NCBI GenBank assembly: GCA_964536375.1
Contig: CAZHXF010000005.1
Location: forward strand, 16,690 to 80,689
Direction of reading: 5' to 3'
Length of the DNA stretch: 64,000 bases
DNA from: Desulfuromonas sp964536375
Lineage (GTDB): Bacteria; Desulfobacterota; Desulfuromonadia; Desulfuromonadales; Desulfuromonadaceae
Part shown: one piece after another, positions 16,728-25,745 of the stretch
Layout: every line of letters begins with the position of its first letter
Position numbering within the stretch: position 1 is the stretch's first letter
Notes under the pieces: model-generated
The model's database searches: none
What the model was told of the DNA's origin: nothing
Seen by the model: only the letters and a program-made list of their open reading frames with translations
Position numbers and translations under genes: made by a program

Positions 16728-18101
16728 ATGACCAAGAAACTTTTTGGCACTGATGGTGTGCGTGGTGTCGCGAATGTTTATCCAATGACTACCGAGATTG
16801 CTATGCAGTTAGGCCGCGCGGTAGCTTATCTATTTAAGGGCTCGGATAAAAGACGGCGCATCGTCATTGGTAAAGATACCCGTTTATCCGGTTATATGAT
16901 AGAAAATGCTATGGCAGCGGGTATTTGCTCCATGGGCGTGGATGTGCAGTTGGTGGGTCCATTGCCCACCCCTGGGATTGCCTTTATAACCAACTCTATG
17001 CGTGCCGATGCTGGAGTGGTTATCTCTGCATCACACAACGCCTATCAGGATAATGGCATAAAATTTTTCACCAAACTGGGGCAAAAATTGCCCGATGAGA
17101 TGGAGCTTAAGCTTGAGAAGCTTATGTTTTCCGAAGAACTTGATCTGCTGCGTCCAACAGCTGATGAGGTGGGGCGGGCGTTTCGCATCGATGACGCTAC
17201 TGGGCGTTATGTAGTGTTTTTAAAGCACGCGTTTCCGCGTGATCTTGAACTGCGTGGTTTGCGCATAGTGCTGGATTGTGCCAACGGTGCCGCCTACAAA
17301 GTAGCTCCAGCGGTGTTGCAGGAACTCGGTGCCGAGGTTATCACTCTCGGGGTGAATCCAAACGGCACCAATATTAATGCCGGCTGTGGTTCACTGTATC
17401 CGCAGGTTATGGCTAAGGCAGTGCGCGAGTATCGTGCCGATGTAGGGATCGCTTTGGATGGTGATGCCGATCGGGTGATCTTTGTTGATGAGCACGGTAA
17501 CGAGGTCGATGGTGACCATATAATGGCTATATGTGCCTGCGATATGTTGAAGAAGGGAACTCTGGCGCATAAAACATTGGTCGCTACGGTCATGAGCAAT
17601 ATGGGGCTGGATATTGCGTTACGCAAAGCCGGTGGTAAAGTTGTCAAGACTGCGGTAGGTGATCGTTATGTTACAGAGGAGATGACACGCGGTGGCTATA
17701 ATCTCGGTGGTGAGCAGTCTGGGCATATGATTTTTTCTGATCACAACAGCACTGGCGATGGTACGTTGTCGGCATTACAACTGTTAGCAATTATGCAGCG
17801 CTGCGGTAAGCCGTTGTCGGAGCTGGCTCAAGTGATGACTGCGTTGCCACAAATCTTATGTAATGTGCGGGTAAAAGAGCGCGTTGATTTGGCGTCAGTG
17901 CCGGAAGTCAGCGCGGTAATTAAGGCATGTGAGGAGCAGTTGGGGCAAAACGGGCGCGTGTTGATCCGTTACTCAGGTACTGAACCGTTATTACGCATAA
18001 TGCTCGAAGGGCAAGAGCAGCAATACATTGAGAATCTGGCGGGAGATATTGTTGCTGCGGTAGAGAAATATCTTGGTGGCGTTAAAGAGGAGAGTAAGTG
18101 A
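16728..18101 (+). CDS. glmM: Phosphoglucosamine mutase
   Basis: This 457-residue enzyme converts glucosamine-6-phosphate to glucosamine-1-phosphate for UDP-GlcNAc, a precursor of peptidoglycan and LPS. Visible motifs are the N-terminal KLFGTDGVRGVAN, the phosphoserine loop VVISASHNAYQDNGIKFF, the metal loop DGDADRVI, and the C-terminal phosphate-binding RYSGTEPLLRIM. Length is normal. It is third in dacA-ybbR-glmM, after a 76-base gap. pdxJ follows with a one-base spacer. Secure. Confidence 0.98.
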   Translation: MTKKLFGTDGVRGVANVYPMTTEIAMQLGRAVAYLFKGSDKRRRIVIGKDTRLSGYMIENAMAAGICSMGVDVQLVGPLPTPGIAFITNSMRADAGVVISASHNAYQDNGIKFFTKLGQKLPDEMELKLEKLMFSEELDLLRPTADEVGRAFRIDDATGRYVVFLKHAFPRDLELRGLRIVLDCANGAAYKVAPAVLQELGAEVITLGVNPNGTNINAGCGSLYPQVMAKAVREYRADVGIALDGDADRVIFVDEHGNEVDGDHIMAICACDMLKKGTLAHKTLVATVMSNMGLDIALRKAGGKVVKTAVGDRYVTEEMTRGGYNLGGEQSGHMIFSDHNSTGDGTLSALQLLAIMQRCGKPLSELAQVMTALPQILCNVRVKERVDLASVPEVSAVIKACEEQLGQNGRVLIRYSGTEPLLRIMLEGQEQQYIENLAGDIVAAVEKYLGGVKEESK

Positions 18102-18102
18102 T

Positions 18103-18819
18103 ATGATACGTTTAGGGGTTAATGTCGATCATGTAGCTACTGTGCGTCAGGCACGGGGAACTTTAGCGCCGGATCCGGTGGCAGCTGCAGCTATTGCTGA
18201 GTTAGCTGGGGCTGATGGCATTACCGTTCACTTGCGCGAGGATCGCCGTCACATTCAGGATCGTGATGTAGAGTTGTTGCGCCAAACGGTGCAAACATCT
18301 TTGAATCTGGAGATGGCGTGTACCGACGAAATGGTGGCGATTGCCACAAGAATCCGCCCTGATTGTGTTACTTTGGTGCCAGAAAATCGTCAAGAGTTGA
18401 CCACGGAAGGTGGCTTGGATGTCGTTGCCTGCGCTCAGCAATTGCGGCGCCATATACCTGTTTTGCAGGAATGTGGTATTTTAGTAAGTCTGTTTATTGA
18501 TCCTGATTTGCAGCAGATTGATAATGCGCTGCAGGTTGGAGCAGATGTTGTAGAAATTCATACCGGTCGTTATTGTGACGCTTCTTCAGCTGGGGCGCGT
18601 TTAGCCGAATTGGTCAAACTGGAAAAAGCCATACATGCTGCCCGTCAGGCAACTATGGCAGTTTATGCTGGTCATGGGCTTAATTACCACAATATTCAGG
18701 CAGTGGTAGATTTGGGTGGTATTGAAGAGTTTAACATTGGCCACAGTGTTATTGCCCGGGCAGTACTGGTTGGTTTAGATCGCGCGGTGCGCGAGATGAA
18801 GCAACTGCTGGCGGGATAA
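18103..18819 (+). CDS. pdxJ: Pyridoxine 5'-phosphate synthase
   Basis: This 238-residue TIM-barrel enzyme forms pyridoxine 5'-phosphate from 1-deoxyxylulose 5-phosphate and 3-amino-2-oxopropyl phosphate. The sequence begins MIRLGVNVDHVATVRQARGT, followed by DGITVHLREDRRHIQDRD and the C-terminal GHGLNYHN and EFNIGHSVIARA. The ATG at 18103 is chosen over an in-frame start 10 codons upstream because the family always begins at this motif and a GAGGAG ribosome site lies ahead of it. The order pdxJ-acpS with 1-base spacing is conserved in many bacteria. Secure. Confidence 0.97.
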   Translation: MIRLGVNVDHVATVRQARGTLAPDPVAAAAIAELAGADGITVHLREDRRHIQDRDVELLRQTVQTSLNLEMACTDEMVAIATRIRPDCVTLVPENRQELTTEGGLDVVACAQQLRRHIPVLQECGILVSLFIDPDLQQIDNALQVGADVVEIHTGRYCDASSAGARLAELVKLEKAIHAARQATMAVYAGHGLNYHNIQAVVDLGGIEEFNIGHSVIARAVLVGLDRAVREMKQLLAG

Positions 18820-18820
18820 G

Positions 18821-19204
18821 ATGGCTATTGCTGGGATAGGCACCGATATAGTACGCGTGGCACGTTTTGCCCGTTTTATTCAGCGCAATGATGAAGCTTT
18901 GCTCAAGCGCATGTTTACCGCCGACGAGCTGGCTTATGCTTTGCCGCGCAAGTGTGCCGAGCAACATCTGGCTGCCCGTTTTGCTGCGAAAGAGGCTTTT
19001 GTTAAAGCCCTTGGTTTGGGTCTCAGAGATGGTATTACTTGGCATGACATGGAAGTGGTACGTGACGAATTAGGCTGCCCGTCGCTTATCATCAAGGGGC
19101 GAGCAGCAGAAATTGTCGCAGCACGTAAGCTAGGCAATGTGTTTTTGTCTTACAGCCACGAAGAAGAGTATGCCGTGGCAACGGTCGTAATGGAGCAAAT
19201 ATGA
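18821..19204 (+). CDS. acpS: Holo-[acyl-carrier-protein] synthase
   Basis: This 127-residue enzyme attaches 4'-phosphopantetheine from CoA to acyl carrier protein. Motifs: GIGTDIVRVAR at the N-terminus (Mg-binding Asp) and HLAARFAAKEAFVKALG in the middle. Length is standard. The stop overlaps the start of the next gene (ATGA), so pdxJ, acpS and nnr form a tight run. Secure. Confidence 0.96.
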   Translation: MAIAGIGTDIVRVARFARFIQRNDEALLKRMFTADELAYALPRKCAEQHLAARFAAKEAFVKALGLGLRDGITWHDMEVVRDELGCPSLIIKGRAAEIVAARKLGNVFLSYSHEEEYAVATVVMEQI

Positions 19205-20757
19205 AATTATTAACTGCAGATCAAATTCGCGAGTTAGATCGCTGCGCTATTGAAGATTATGCGGTGCCAGGTGTGGTGCTGATGGAAAACGCCGGACGCG
19301 GTGCGGCGCAGATTGTTGATGCACGCTATCGTTCCCTGTCTCTTGGACCGATTCTGGTGGTGGCTGGCAAGGGCAATAATGGTGGGGACGGCTATGTTAT
19401 GGCGCGTCATCTGGAAAATTACGGTTGGCAGGTGCGCATTTTGGTGCTGGCTGCACGCAGCGAGATTAGTGGTGATGCGCAGATTAATCTGCGTATTCTG
19501 GAAAATAGTCAAAGTGCAATAAGTTACGCTACTACCTCAGTAGAAATTGCTGCCGTGTTGCAACAGTACGCAGATACAGTATTGGTGATCGATGCAATTT
19601 TCGGTAATGGGCTCAATACACCTGTACGCGGTCACTTTCTGGCAGCTATTGAACAGATCAACGCTCTAAAGTTGCCTGTTGTTGCTGTGGATATGCCCTC
19701 CGGTGTAGATGCTACTACGGGAGAAATTCTTGGTGCGGCAATTAAAGCTGAATGTTCTATCTCGTTTGCTGTAGCCAAGCTGGGTCAGGTAAGCTATCCA
19801 GCGTTTAGCTGTGCTGGCGATCTCTTCGTGGTAGATATCGGCGTGCCGAAGTCGTTACAGGATACAATATCCGATCAGTATGTTCTTGTAGATGAGGAAT
19901 ATGCCTGTTCGTTGTTGCCCACGCGCCCAGTTGCTGGTCATAAGGGAACCTTTGGGCACGTGCTGGTAGTTGCCGGTTCGCTGGGCAAGAGCGGTGCCGC
20001 TCAGTTGTGTGCTGTTGGTAGTGCTCGCAGTGGTAGTGGTCTGGTGACCCTGGCGACACCGAAGGTGTGTCAGCCGGTTGTAGCTACTGCTGTAGCCGAG
20101 ATTATGACCTGTGCGCTGGATGATTTTAATGGTGGTCTGAGTGCCGGAGCTGCTGAGCAGATAATACCGCTATGGCAAGGGAAACAGGTGGTTGCCGTGG
20201 GTCCAGGTTTGGGGCAGACAGAACAGATTGGTACTCTGGTGGCGCGGCTGGTTAGGGAGTGCCCGGTGCCATTGGTCATTGATGCCGACGCGCTCAACGT
20301 GCTGCGCGTAAACGTGGAGCTGATGCATGATCGTGAGCCTGGTTCAACGGTATTAACTCCACATCCCGGAGAGATGGCACGCTTAACTGGCCTCAGTGTT
20401 GAGTATATTCAAAGTCATCGCTGCGAGGTAGCCGCGCAGTTTGCCCAACAGTGGCAAGTAGTGCTAGTGTTAAAAGGTGCGCGCACAGTAGTTGCTGCGC
20501 CAGATGGCAGGATGTGTATCAATAATAGTGGTAATTCCGGTATGGGGAGTGGTGGAATGGGCGATGTGCTGACGGGTGTTATCGCCGGTTGGATAGCTCA
20601 AGGTTTGGATCCATTTACTGCTGCGGTGCTGGGTGTTTATCTGCATGGCATGGCTGCTGATCATTGTGAACAACAGCTGGGGAGCTCTGGCTATCTGGCT
20701 GGTGATCTGGTGCAATGTCTGCCAACGGTACGTCAGACCCTTATCAATAGGAGGTAA
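19201..20757 (+). CDS. nnr: Bifunctional NAD(P)H-hydrate epimerase / ADP-dependent dehydratase
   Basis: This 518-residue two-domain repair enzyme handles hydrated NADH and NADPH. Residues 1-215 are the YjeF N-terminal epimerase (LMENAGRGAAQIV, then VVAGKGNNGGDGYVMARHL). Residues 225-515 form the ribokinase-like dehydratase (TFGHVLVVAGSLGKSGAA, VLTPHPGEMARLTG and the C-terminal GMGSGGMGDVLTGVIAGW). The domain order is as in E. coli. It overlaps acpS by four bases and is three bases from the CBS gene. Secure. Confidence 0.96.
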   Translation: MKLLTADQIRELDRCAIEDYAVPGVVLMENAGRGAAQIVDARYRSLSLGPILVVAGKGNNGGDGYVMARHLENYGWQVRILVLAARSEISGDAQINLRILENSQSAISYATTSVEIAAVLQQYADTVLVIDAIFGNGLNTPVRGHFLAAIEQINALKLPVVAVDMPSGVDATTGEILGAAIKAECSISFAVAKLGQVSYPAFSCAGDLFVVDIGVPKSLQDTISDQYVLVDEEYACSLLPTRPVAGHKGTFGHVLVVAGSLGKSGAAQLCAVGSARSGSGLVTLATPKVCQPVVATAVAEIMTCALDDFNGGLSAGAAEQIIPLWQGKQVVAVGPGLGQTEQIGTLVARLVRECPVPLVIDADALNVLRVNVELMHDREPGSTVLTPHPGEMARLTGLSVEYIQSHRCEVAAQFAQQWQVVLVLKGARTVVAAPDGRMCINNSGNSGMGSGGMGDVLTGVIAGWIAQGLDPFTAAVLGVYLHGMAADHCEQQLGSSGYLAGDLVQCLPTVRQTLINRR

Positions 20758-20760
20758 TTT

Positions 20761-21210
20761 ATGCTTACTGCTGAAAATATTATGACCAGTGAAGTGGTTA
20801 CGGTGCAACCGCAAACAGAATTAAAAGAGTTGGCGGCGTTGTTTCAAAAATATAATTTTAGTTCAATGCCGGTTGTTGATAATCAGGGTGATCTGTATGG
20901 GATTATCACCACTACTGATCTGATAGATCGTGACACTACCTTGCATATACCTACTGTGGTTTCAATCTTTGATTGGGTATTATACTTGGAGAGTGAAAAG
21001 AATTTTGAAGAGCAGGTGCGACGTATTAGCGCTCACAAGGTAGCAGAGATTTGTAGTACCGCTGTGATTACCTGCGCGGCAGATACCCCGGTGACTGAAG
21101 TTGCCGAGTTGATGGTGAAGCACAAAGTGCATCTGGTGCCGGTGGTAGCGGGTAAAAAAATTCTCGGGGTTATTGCTCGTTTGGATATAGTGCGCGCGAT
21201 GGGAGTGTAG
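20761..21210 (+). CDS. Tandem CBS-domain protein
   Basis: This 149-residue protein consists of two CBS motifs (residues about 5-60, ENIMTSEVVTVQPQTELKEL, and about 92-149, with VTEVAELMVKHKVHLVPVV). CBS pairs bind adenine nucleotides such as AMP, ATP or S-adenosylmethionine and act as energy sensors. No catalytic domain is attached. It sits between nnr and tsaE with spacings of only 3 and 4 bases, so it is co-expressed with metabolite repair and tRNA modification. Its partner protein is unknown. Confidence 0.85.
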   Translation: MLTAENIMTSEVVTVQPQTELKELAALFQKYNFSSMPVVDNQGDLYGIITTTDLIDRDTTLHIPTVVSIFDWVLYLESEKNFEEQVRRISAHKVAEICSTAVITCAADTPVTEVAELMVKHKVHLVPVVAGKKILGVIARLDIVRAMGV

Positions 21211-21214
21211 CAAC

Positions 21215-21697
21215 TTGTCCGAAGTGCACGGCTGGGAGGTTGTTACCACCAGCGCAGAACAAACTCAGGAGTTGGGGCGTAAATTGGGTGAGTTACTGAC
21301 CAGTGGAGCTTTGGTGCTATTGATGGGGGAGTTGGGCGCCGGGAAAACAGCTTTGACCCATGGTATAGCTCGTGGACTGGGGGTGGACACTGACGTGCCG
21401 ATAACCAGTCCCACTTATACTCTGATGAACAGCTATAGTGCGAGGGTGCCTTTATACCATTTTGACCTGTATCGCCTGATTAGCGCAGATGATTTGCTGG
21501 ATCTTGGTTTTGAGGATTATTTTTATGGTTCAGGGGTGGCAGTGGTAGAGTGGGCTGAGCGTTGCCCTGAGCTGACCAGCGAGTCTTTGTCGATAAATAT
21601 TGATTATGTCGATGAGATAACGCGTACCGTTAAAATACAATGCACCGGTAGTAACCAATTTTATGTAGAGATAATTGATGCCCTGCGTGCCGGTTAA
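21215..21697 (+). CDS. tsaE: tRNA threonylcarbamoyladenosine biosynthesis ATPase TsaE
   Basis: This 160-residue P-loop protein is required with TsaB, TsaC and TsaD for t6A37 formation on ANN-decoding tRNAs. Walker A is GELGAGKTALTHGIARGLG near residues 42-60. The family motif ITSPTYTLMNSY and the VVEWAERCPE stretch follow. The likely start is TTG at 21215, 4 bases after the CBS gene; no nearby ATG fits the conserved N-terminus. Length is typical. Secure in function, slightly uncertain at the start. Confidence 0.94.
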   Translation: MSEVHGWEVVTTSAEQTQELGRKLGELLTSGALVLLMGELGAGKTALTHGIARGLGVDTDVPITSPTYTLMNSYSARVPLYHFDLYRLISADDLLDLGFEDYFYGSGVAVVEWAERCPELTSESLSINIDYVDEITRTVKIQCTGSNQFYVEIIDALRAG

Positions 21698-21773
21698 ATA
21701 GCATTCTTTGTCTTCTGTCGTTTGTGGTTGTTGTGTGCCCCTGTTGTGGTAAAAAATATTCAACTGGGTATGC

Positions 21774-21885
21774 CTGGTCAAATATCACTATCTTGCCCAA
21801 TAAAAGTTTTGACCAGCCTAGCATTACCTGCTAAATACTCTAGATTGAAATGGAAAATTTGTTACTAGCAAATAAGTTAGCTAGT
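21774..21885 (+). promoter_or_regulatory. Inverted repeats in the lysC leader
   Basis: Two dyads lie in the 217-base gap before lysC. One is a perfect 9-bp pair CTGGTCAAA / TTTGACCAG (21774-21782 and 21808-21816). The second is ACTAGC / GCTAGT (21864-21869 and 21880-21885), about 15 bases before the ribosome site. They could be operators or leader stems. I see no lysine-riboswitch architecture. Confidence 0.4.
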
Positions 21886-21914
21886 GGTTTATTGCTCAAG
21901 GAGGAACACCTAAA

Positions 21915-23135
21915 ATGGCTCTGGTCGTACAAAAATATGGTGGAAGCTCGGTGGGAACTACGGATAAGATTCGTAATGTTGCTCAGCGGGTTGCTCGCAC
22001 CTACGATGAAGGTAATGATGTCATCGTTATTGTCTCCGCAATGGCCGGTGAAACAAACAAGTTGGTAGCGCTAGCCGAGGAGATTTGTGAATTTCCCAGC
22101 GAACGTGAGTATGATGTGCTGGTATCTACTGGTGAGCAGGTAACTATTGCTCTGCTGTCTATGTGTTTACAGTCGATGGGCTATAAAGCGAAAAGTTATC
22201 TTGGACATCAAATTCCCATTAAAACAGATAATGCGTCGTCGAAAGCGCGCATTATGGAGATTGAAGAAGATAATATCCGTGAAGACCTGAAAAACGGTAC
22301 TATTGTTGTGGTTGCCGGTTTTCAGGGGGTGGATGACGAGGGCAATATTACCACGTTAGGTCGTGGTGGCTCTGACACCTCAGCGGTGGCTGTAGCTGCT
22401 GGTTTGCACGCTGATGTGTGTGAAATATATACCGATGTTGATGGTGTTTACACCACTGACCCACGCATTGTCCCCAATGCGAGTAAGATTAATAAGATCT
22501 CCTATGATGAGATGTTAGAGATGGCATCGTTGGGTGCAAAAGTATTGCAAATAAGATCTGTTGAATTTGCTAAAAAATATGATGTTGTCATTCACGTTCG
22601 TTCCAGTTTTAACGATAACCCTGGAACGCTGGTTATGAAGGAGGATGCTGAGATGGAGACCGTACTGGTTTCAGGGGTAACTTGCAACAAGGATGAGGCA
22701 AAAATATCGGTACTGCGCATTCCTGATCATCCCGGAATTGCCGCGGATATCTTTTCTCCACTGACAGAAGCAAATATAACTATCGATATGATAATCCAGA
22801 ACGTTTCTAACGATGGATTTACTGATATTACCTTTACCATTTCCAAGGGTGATTTAAAAAAAGCACTGAAAATTGTAGAAGATACTGCTAAAAAAATTGG
22901 CGCCAGTGGTGTCAAGTCAGACAGTAAGGTGGCAAAAATTTCAATCATAGGCGTCGGTATGCGTTCTCACGCCGGCATCGCCAGCAAGACGTTTAGCACC
23001 CTGTCGGCAGAAGGGGTAAATATTCAGATGATTTCGACCAGTGAGATTAAGATCTCCTGTGTCATTGAGGAAAAATATACTGAATTAGCAGTACGTGTAC
23101 TGCATGATGCTTTTGAGCTCGGCAGCGATAATTAA
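21915..23135 (+). CDS. lysC: Aspartate kinase
   Basis: This 406-residue enzyme phosphorylates aspartate, the entry step to lysine, threonine, methionine and diaminopimelate. The kinase domain covers 1-250 (LVVQKYGGSSVGTTDKIRNV, then TLGRGGSDTSAVAVAAGLHA). Two C-terminal ACT domains (about 265-335 and 345-405, with ISIIGVGMRSHAGIASKTF) form the allosteric lysine/threonine site. A strong AAGGAGGAA ribosome site precedes the ATG. cimA follows after 25 bases. Since diaminopimelate and isoleucine both draw on this part of metabolism, the pairing with cimA is sensible. Secure. Confidence 0.97.
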   Translation: MALVVQKYGGSSVGTTDKIRNVAQRVARTYDEGNDVIVIVSAMAGETNKLVALAEEICEFPSEREYDVLVSTGEQVTIALLSMCLQSMGYKAKSYLGHQIPIKTDNASSKARIMEIEEDNIREDLKNGTIVVVAGFQGVDDEGNITTLGRGGSDTSAVAVAAGLHADVCEIYTDVDGVYTTDPRIVPNASKINKISYDEMLEMASLGAKVLQIRSVEFAKKYDVVIHVRSSFNDNPGTLVMKEDAEMETVLVSGVTCNKDEAKISVLRIPDHPGIAADIFSPLTEANITIDMIIQNVSNDGFTDITFTISKGDLKKALKIVEDTAKKIGASGVKSDSKVAKISIIGVGMRSHAGIASKTFSTLSAEGVNIQMISTSEIKISCVIEEKYTELAVRVLHDAFELGSDN

Positions 23136-23160
23136 TAGATTGGCAACGAGGAGTGAGTTA

Positions 23161-24729
23161 ATGGCTAAGGTAATGATCTACGATACAACATTGCGTGACG
23201 GAACTCAGGCTGAAGATATTTCATTTCTAGTAAGTGATAAAGTTCGCATTGCGCAGCGTTTGGATGAGTTGGGGATTGATTACATTGAAGGCGGCTGGCC
23301 AGGTTCTAATCCTAAAGATATAGCTTTTTTTCAGGAGATTAAAAAAGTTCCCTTGAAACATTCCAAGATTGCTGCTTTCGGCTCAACGCGTCGGGCAAAG
23401 TCAACGCCAGAAGAGGATAATAACCTGCAGACCCTGATTCAGGCGGAACCTGATGTGGTTACTATTTTCGGTAAATCGTGGGATTTCCACGTGCGTGAGG
23501 CGTTGCGGATCAGCCTTGATGAGAATCTTGAGCTCATTAACGATTCTCTGGTTTATCTGAAAAAGCACATATCTGAAGTAATTTATGATGCTGAGCATTT
23601 TTTCGATGGTTATAAGGCTAACCCGGAATATGCGTTAAAAACGCTTAAAGCGGCAGAAGATGCCGGAGTGGATTGCATTGTGTTGTGCGATACCAATGGT
23701 GGCACTTTGCCGAGTGAATTTCCTCCTATTATGGCTGCGGTTCAGGAGGCTATCTCAACTCCATTAGGTATTCATGCCCATAATGACAGTGAATGTGCGG
23801 TGGCGAACTCCCTTATGGCAGTGGCTCTTGGTGCTGTCCATATTCAAGGTACATTAAATGGATTTGGTGAGCGCTGTGGTAATGCTAATTTGTGTTCTGT
23901 AATCCCCGCGTTAAAGCTTAAGATGGGTAAAGGGTGTGTCAGTGATGAGCAGATGAAAACTCTGCGCAGTGTGTCACGCTATGTATACGAGTTGGCTAAC
24001 CTGATTCCTGATAAGCACCAGCCGTATGTTGGGAACTCCGCTTTTGCGCACAAGGGTGGAGTGCATGTTTCGGCTATCCAGCGTCATCCGGAAACTTATG
24101 AGCATACGCGTCCTGAGTTTGTTGGCAACGTCACGCGAGTTTTGGTCTCTGATCTGTCGGGTCGCGCAAATATTTTAGCCAAGGCCGAACAGTTTAATAT
24201 CAATCTTGACAGTAAGGATCCAGTAACTTTGGAAATCCTTGAAAATATCAAAGAGATGGAAAATAAGGGCTATCAGTTTGAGGGGGCAGAAGCTTCTTTT
24301 GAACTGTTGATGCGGAAGGCGTTGGGGACTTTGCGCCACCATTTTTCCGTAATTGGCTTTCGGGTGATAGATACAAAATTGAAAGAGGGCGATAAGCCTT
24401 TGTCTGAAGCAACGGTCAAGGTTAAGGTGGGTGGGCGTATTGAGCACACCGCGGCTGAAGGTGATGGACCGGTGAATGCTCTGGATAACGCACTGCGTAA
24501 GGCGTTAGAGCATTTCTATCCTCAATTGAAGGAGATGCGTTTACTTGATTATAAGGTACGCGTACTGCCGAGCGGTCATGGGACAGCTTCGGTAACTCGG
24601 GTGTTGATTGAGTCAGGTGATAGCGAATCACGTTGGGGTACAGTTGGGGTAAGCGATAATATAATTGATGCCTCCTACCACGCTCTTATTGACGCATTAC
24701 AGTATAAATTGGTCAAAGACGCAGAATAA
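23161..24729 (+). CDS. cimA: (R)-citramalate synthase
   Basis: This 522-residue enzyme condenses pyruvate and acetyl-CoA to citramalate, giving a threonine-independent route to 2-oxobutyrate and isoleucine, as established in Geobacter and Leptospira. The HMGL-like barrel starts MIYDTTLRDGTQAEDISFL, with the metal-site HAHNDSECAVANSLMAV and GTLNGFGERCGNANL. A C-terminal LeuA-type allosteric domain spans about 390-520. The ATG at 23161 is taken because a GAGGAG site lies just upstream and the family begins MIYDTTLRDG; the frame extends upstream into lysC. It differs from 2-isopropylmalate synthase in overall motif set and in lysC linkage. Confidence 0.93.
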   Translation: MAKVMIYDTTLRDGTQAEDISFLVSDKVRIAQRLDELGIDYIEGGWPGSNPKDIAFFQEIKKVPLKHSKIAAFGSTRRAKSTPEEDNNLQTLIQAEPDVVTIFGKSWDFHVREALRISLDENLELINDSLVYLKKHISEVIYDAEHFFDGYKANPEYALKTLKAAEDAGVDCIVLCDTNGGTLPSEFPPIMAAVQEAISTPLGIHAHNDSECAVANSLMAVALGAVHIQGTLNGFGERCGNANLCSVIPALKLKMGKGCVSDEQMKTLRSVSRYVYELANLIPDKHQPYVGNSAFAHKGGVHVSAIQRHPETYEHTRPEFVGNVTRVLVSDLSGRANILAKAEQFNINLDSKDPVTLEILENIKEMENKGYQFEGAEASFELLMRKALGTLRHHFSVIGFRVIDTKLKEGDKPLSEATVKVKVGGRIEHTAAEGDGPVNALDNALRKALEHFYPQLKEMRLLDYKVRVLPSGHGTASVTRVLIESGDSESRWGTVGVSDNIIDASYHALIDALQYKLVKDAE

Positions 24730-24731
24730 TT

Positions 24732-25298
24732 ATGCGAGTGCAGCCAGGTTTTTGGATTGTGCTCGCACTTTTACTTTTAGTTGTTTTTTTCTTAAAACAG
24801 GAGAGATCGGATGTGCTGGTCGCTCCTGTTTTTGTTGCGGCTACGGCGCGTCAACAATTATATGTTGAACTCTGTGGTCCATACTTGTGTCAGCAAGAAT
24901 CCTGTGTTATTGCAGCAGCTGATATTGGGCAGTTGAGTAAAACAATCATTCAACATGTAAAACTTGAAGAAGCTAGGGTGTTGGTGTCGCGCTGGCTTGA
25001 TCTAAATTCGCTACTCTGTGGACAAAAACTAACCATGCTGGAAAATGCCGATAAACAACTGGTACTTGAATGTCAGTTTATGAGCGCAGTCAGGCGGATA
25101 ACGCTGGGTATTCCATTACATCCAGACCATATGACACGGAAGGATTGGCAAGCTCTTCCCGGGGTGGGAGAGAAACTGTCTACAGCAATAGTCGCAGAAC
25201 GTTGTCGCGGCGGTGATTTTGGTTCAGTGTCAGCTTTGCTGCGGGTACGCGGAATTTCTTACAAAAAGCTGGAATCTCTGCGTCATTATTTTCAATGA
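24732..25298 (+). CDS. Membrane-anchored helix-hairpin-helix protein (ComEA-like)
   Basis: This 188-residue protein has an N-terminal membrane anchor (residues about 6-22, GFWIVLALLLLVVFFLK) and a C-terminal helix-hairpin-helix region (residues about 135-187: WQALPGVGEKLSTAIVAERC and LLRVRGISYKKLESLRHYF). Such domains bind DNA non-specifically, and ComEA uses one to capture DNA for uptake. The middle (40-125) is cysteine-containing and unfamiliar. It starts 2 bases after the cimA stop. A role in DNA uptake is possible but no other competence genes are in view. Confidence 0.7.
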   Translation: MRVQPGFWIVLALLLLVVFFLKQERSDVLVAPVFVAATARQQLYVELCGPYLCQQESCVIAAADIGQLSKTIIQHVKLEEARVLVSRWLDLNSLLCGQKLTMLENADKQLVLECQFMSAVRRITLGIPLHPDHMTRKDWQALPGVGEKLSTAIVAERCRGGDFGSVSALLRVRGISYKKLESLRHYFQ

Positions 25299-25452
25299 TT
25301 GTCATGTCGATAAATAGTTTTTGTTAATACATAGTTCTTCCCTATCGTTGCTAATAAGTGTAGTGTAATTATTGCTGCTGAATAGTTTGTTTGGTGGTTG
25401 TCGGCTCTGAGGTGAGCACTTTAGTGAATCTTGTAGCGGAGGATTGTGGTCG

Positions 25453-25608
25453 ATGAAATGTCCGAAATGTAAAGGGCAGATGTATTTGGAAAAATACTTT
25501 GACTATGTACGTTCTTTTGATGCTTGGAAATGTAGTCGTTGCGGTGAAATTATTGACGCCACTATAGCATCGAATCGTGCGCGCAATCGCAACCAGCATG
25601 TTGGATGA
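25453..25608 (+). CDS. Small zinc-ribbon protein
   Basis: This 51-residue reading frame encodes two CxxC knuckles: MKCPKCKG at the start and WKCSRCGE near residues 29-36, followed by a basic Arg/Asn-rich tail. Four cysteines in this arrangement should bind one zinc ion. It stands alone in the gap between the helix-hairpin-helix gene and the EAL-HDOD gene. A GGAGG (25438-25442) lies about ten bases ahead of the ATG. Its function is unknown; small zinc ribbons of this kind often bind RNA or DNA. Confidence 0.7.
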   Translation: MKCPKCKGQMYLEKYFDYVRSFDAWKCSRCGEIIDATIASNRARNRNQHVG

Positions 25609-25745
25609 TTATTTCGTGATCTATCTCCAGTTTCAGCATTAATAGGCATTATGTGATGGTTTGTATCCGGCATGTTTGATATTCTGTGTCACTCTTGGAT
25701 TAAGTATTCTTCTAGTTTGTAGTCGCTGCGTCGTTGGGGTTATTG

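Noticed and set aside
18073..18102. Extended pdxJ start overlapping glmM
   Set aside because: The extra ten residues are not family-like, and a better ribosome site serves the ATG at 18103.
21698..21914. Possible lysine riboswitch before lysC
   Set aside because: The gap is long enough, but the multi-helix core and conserved loops of that class are not visible.
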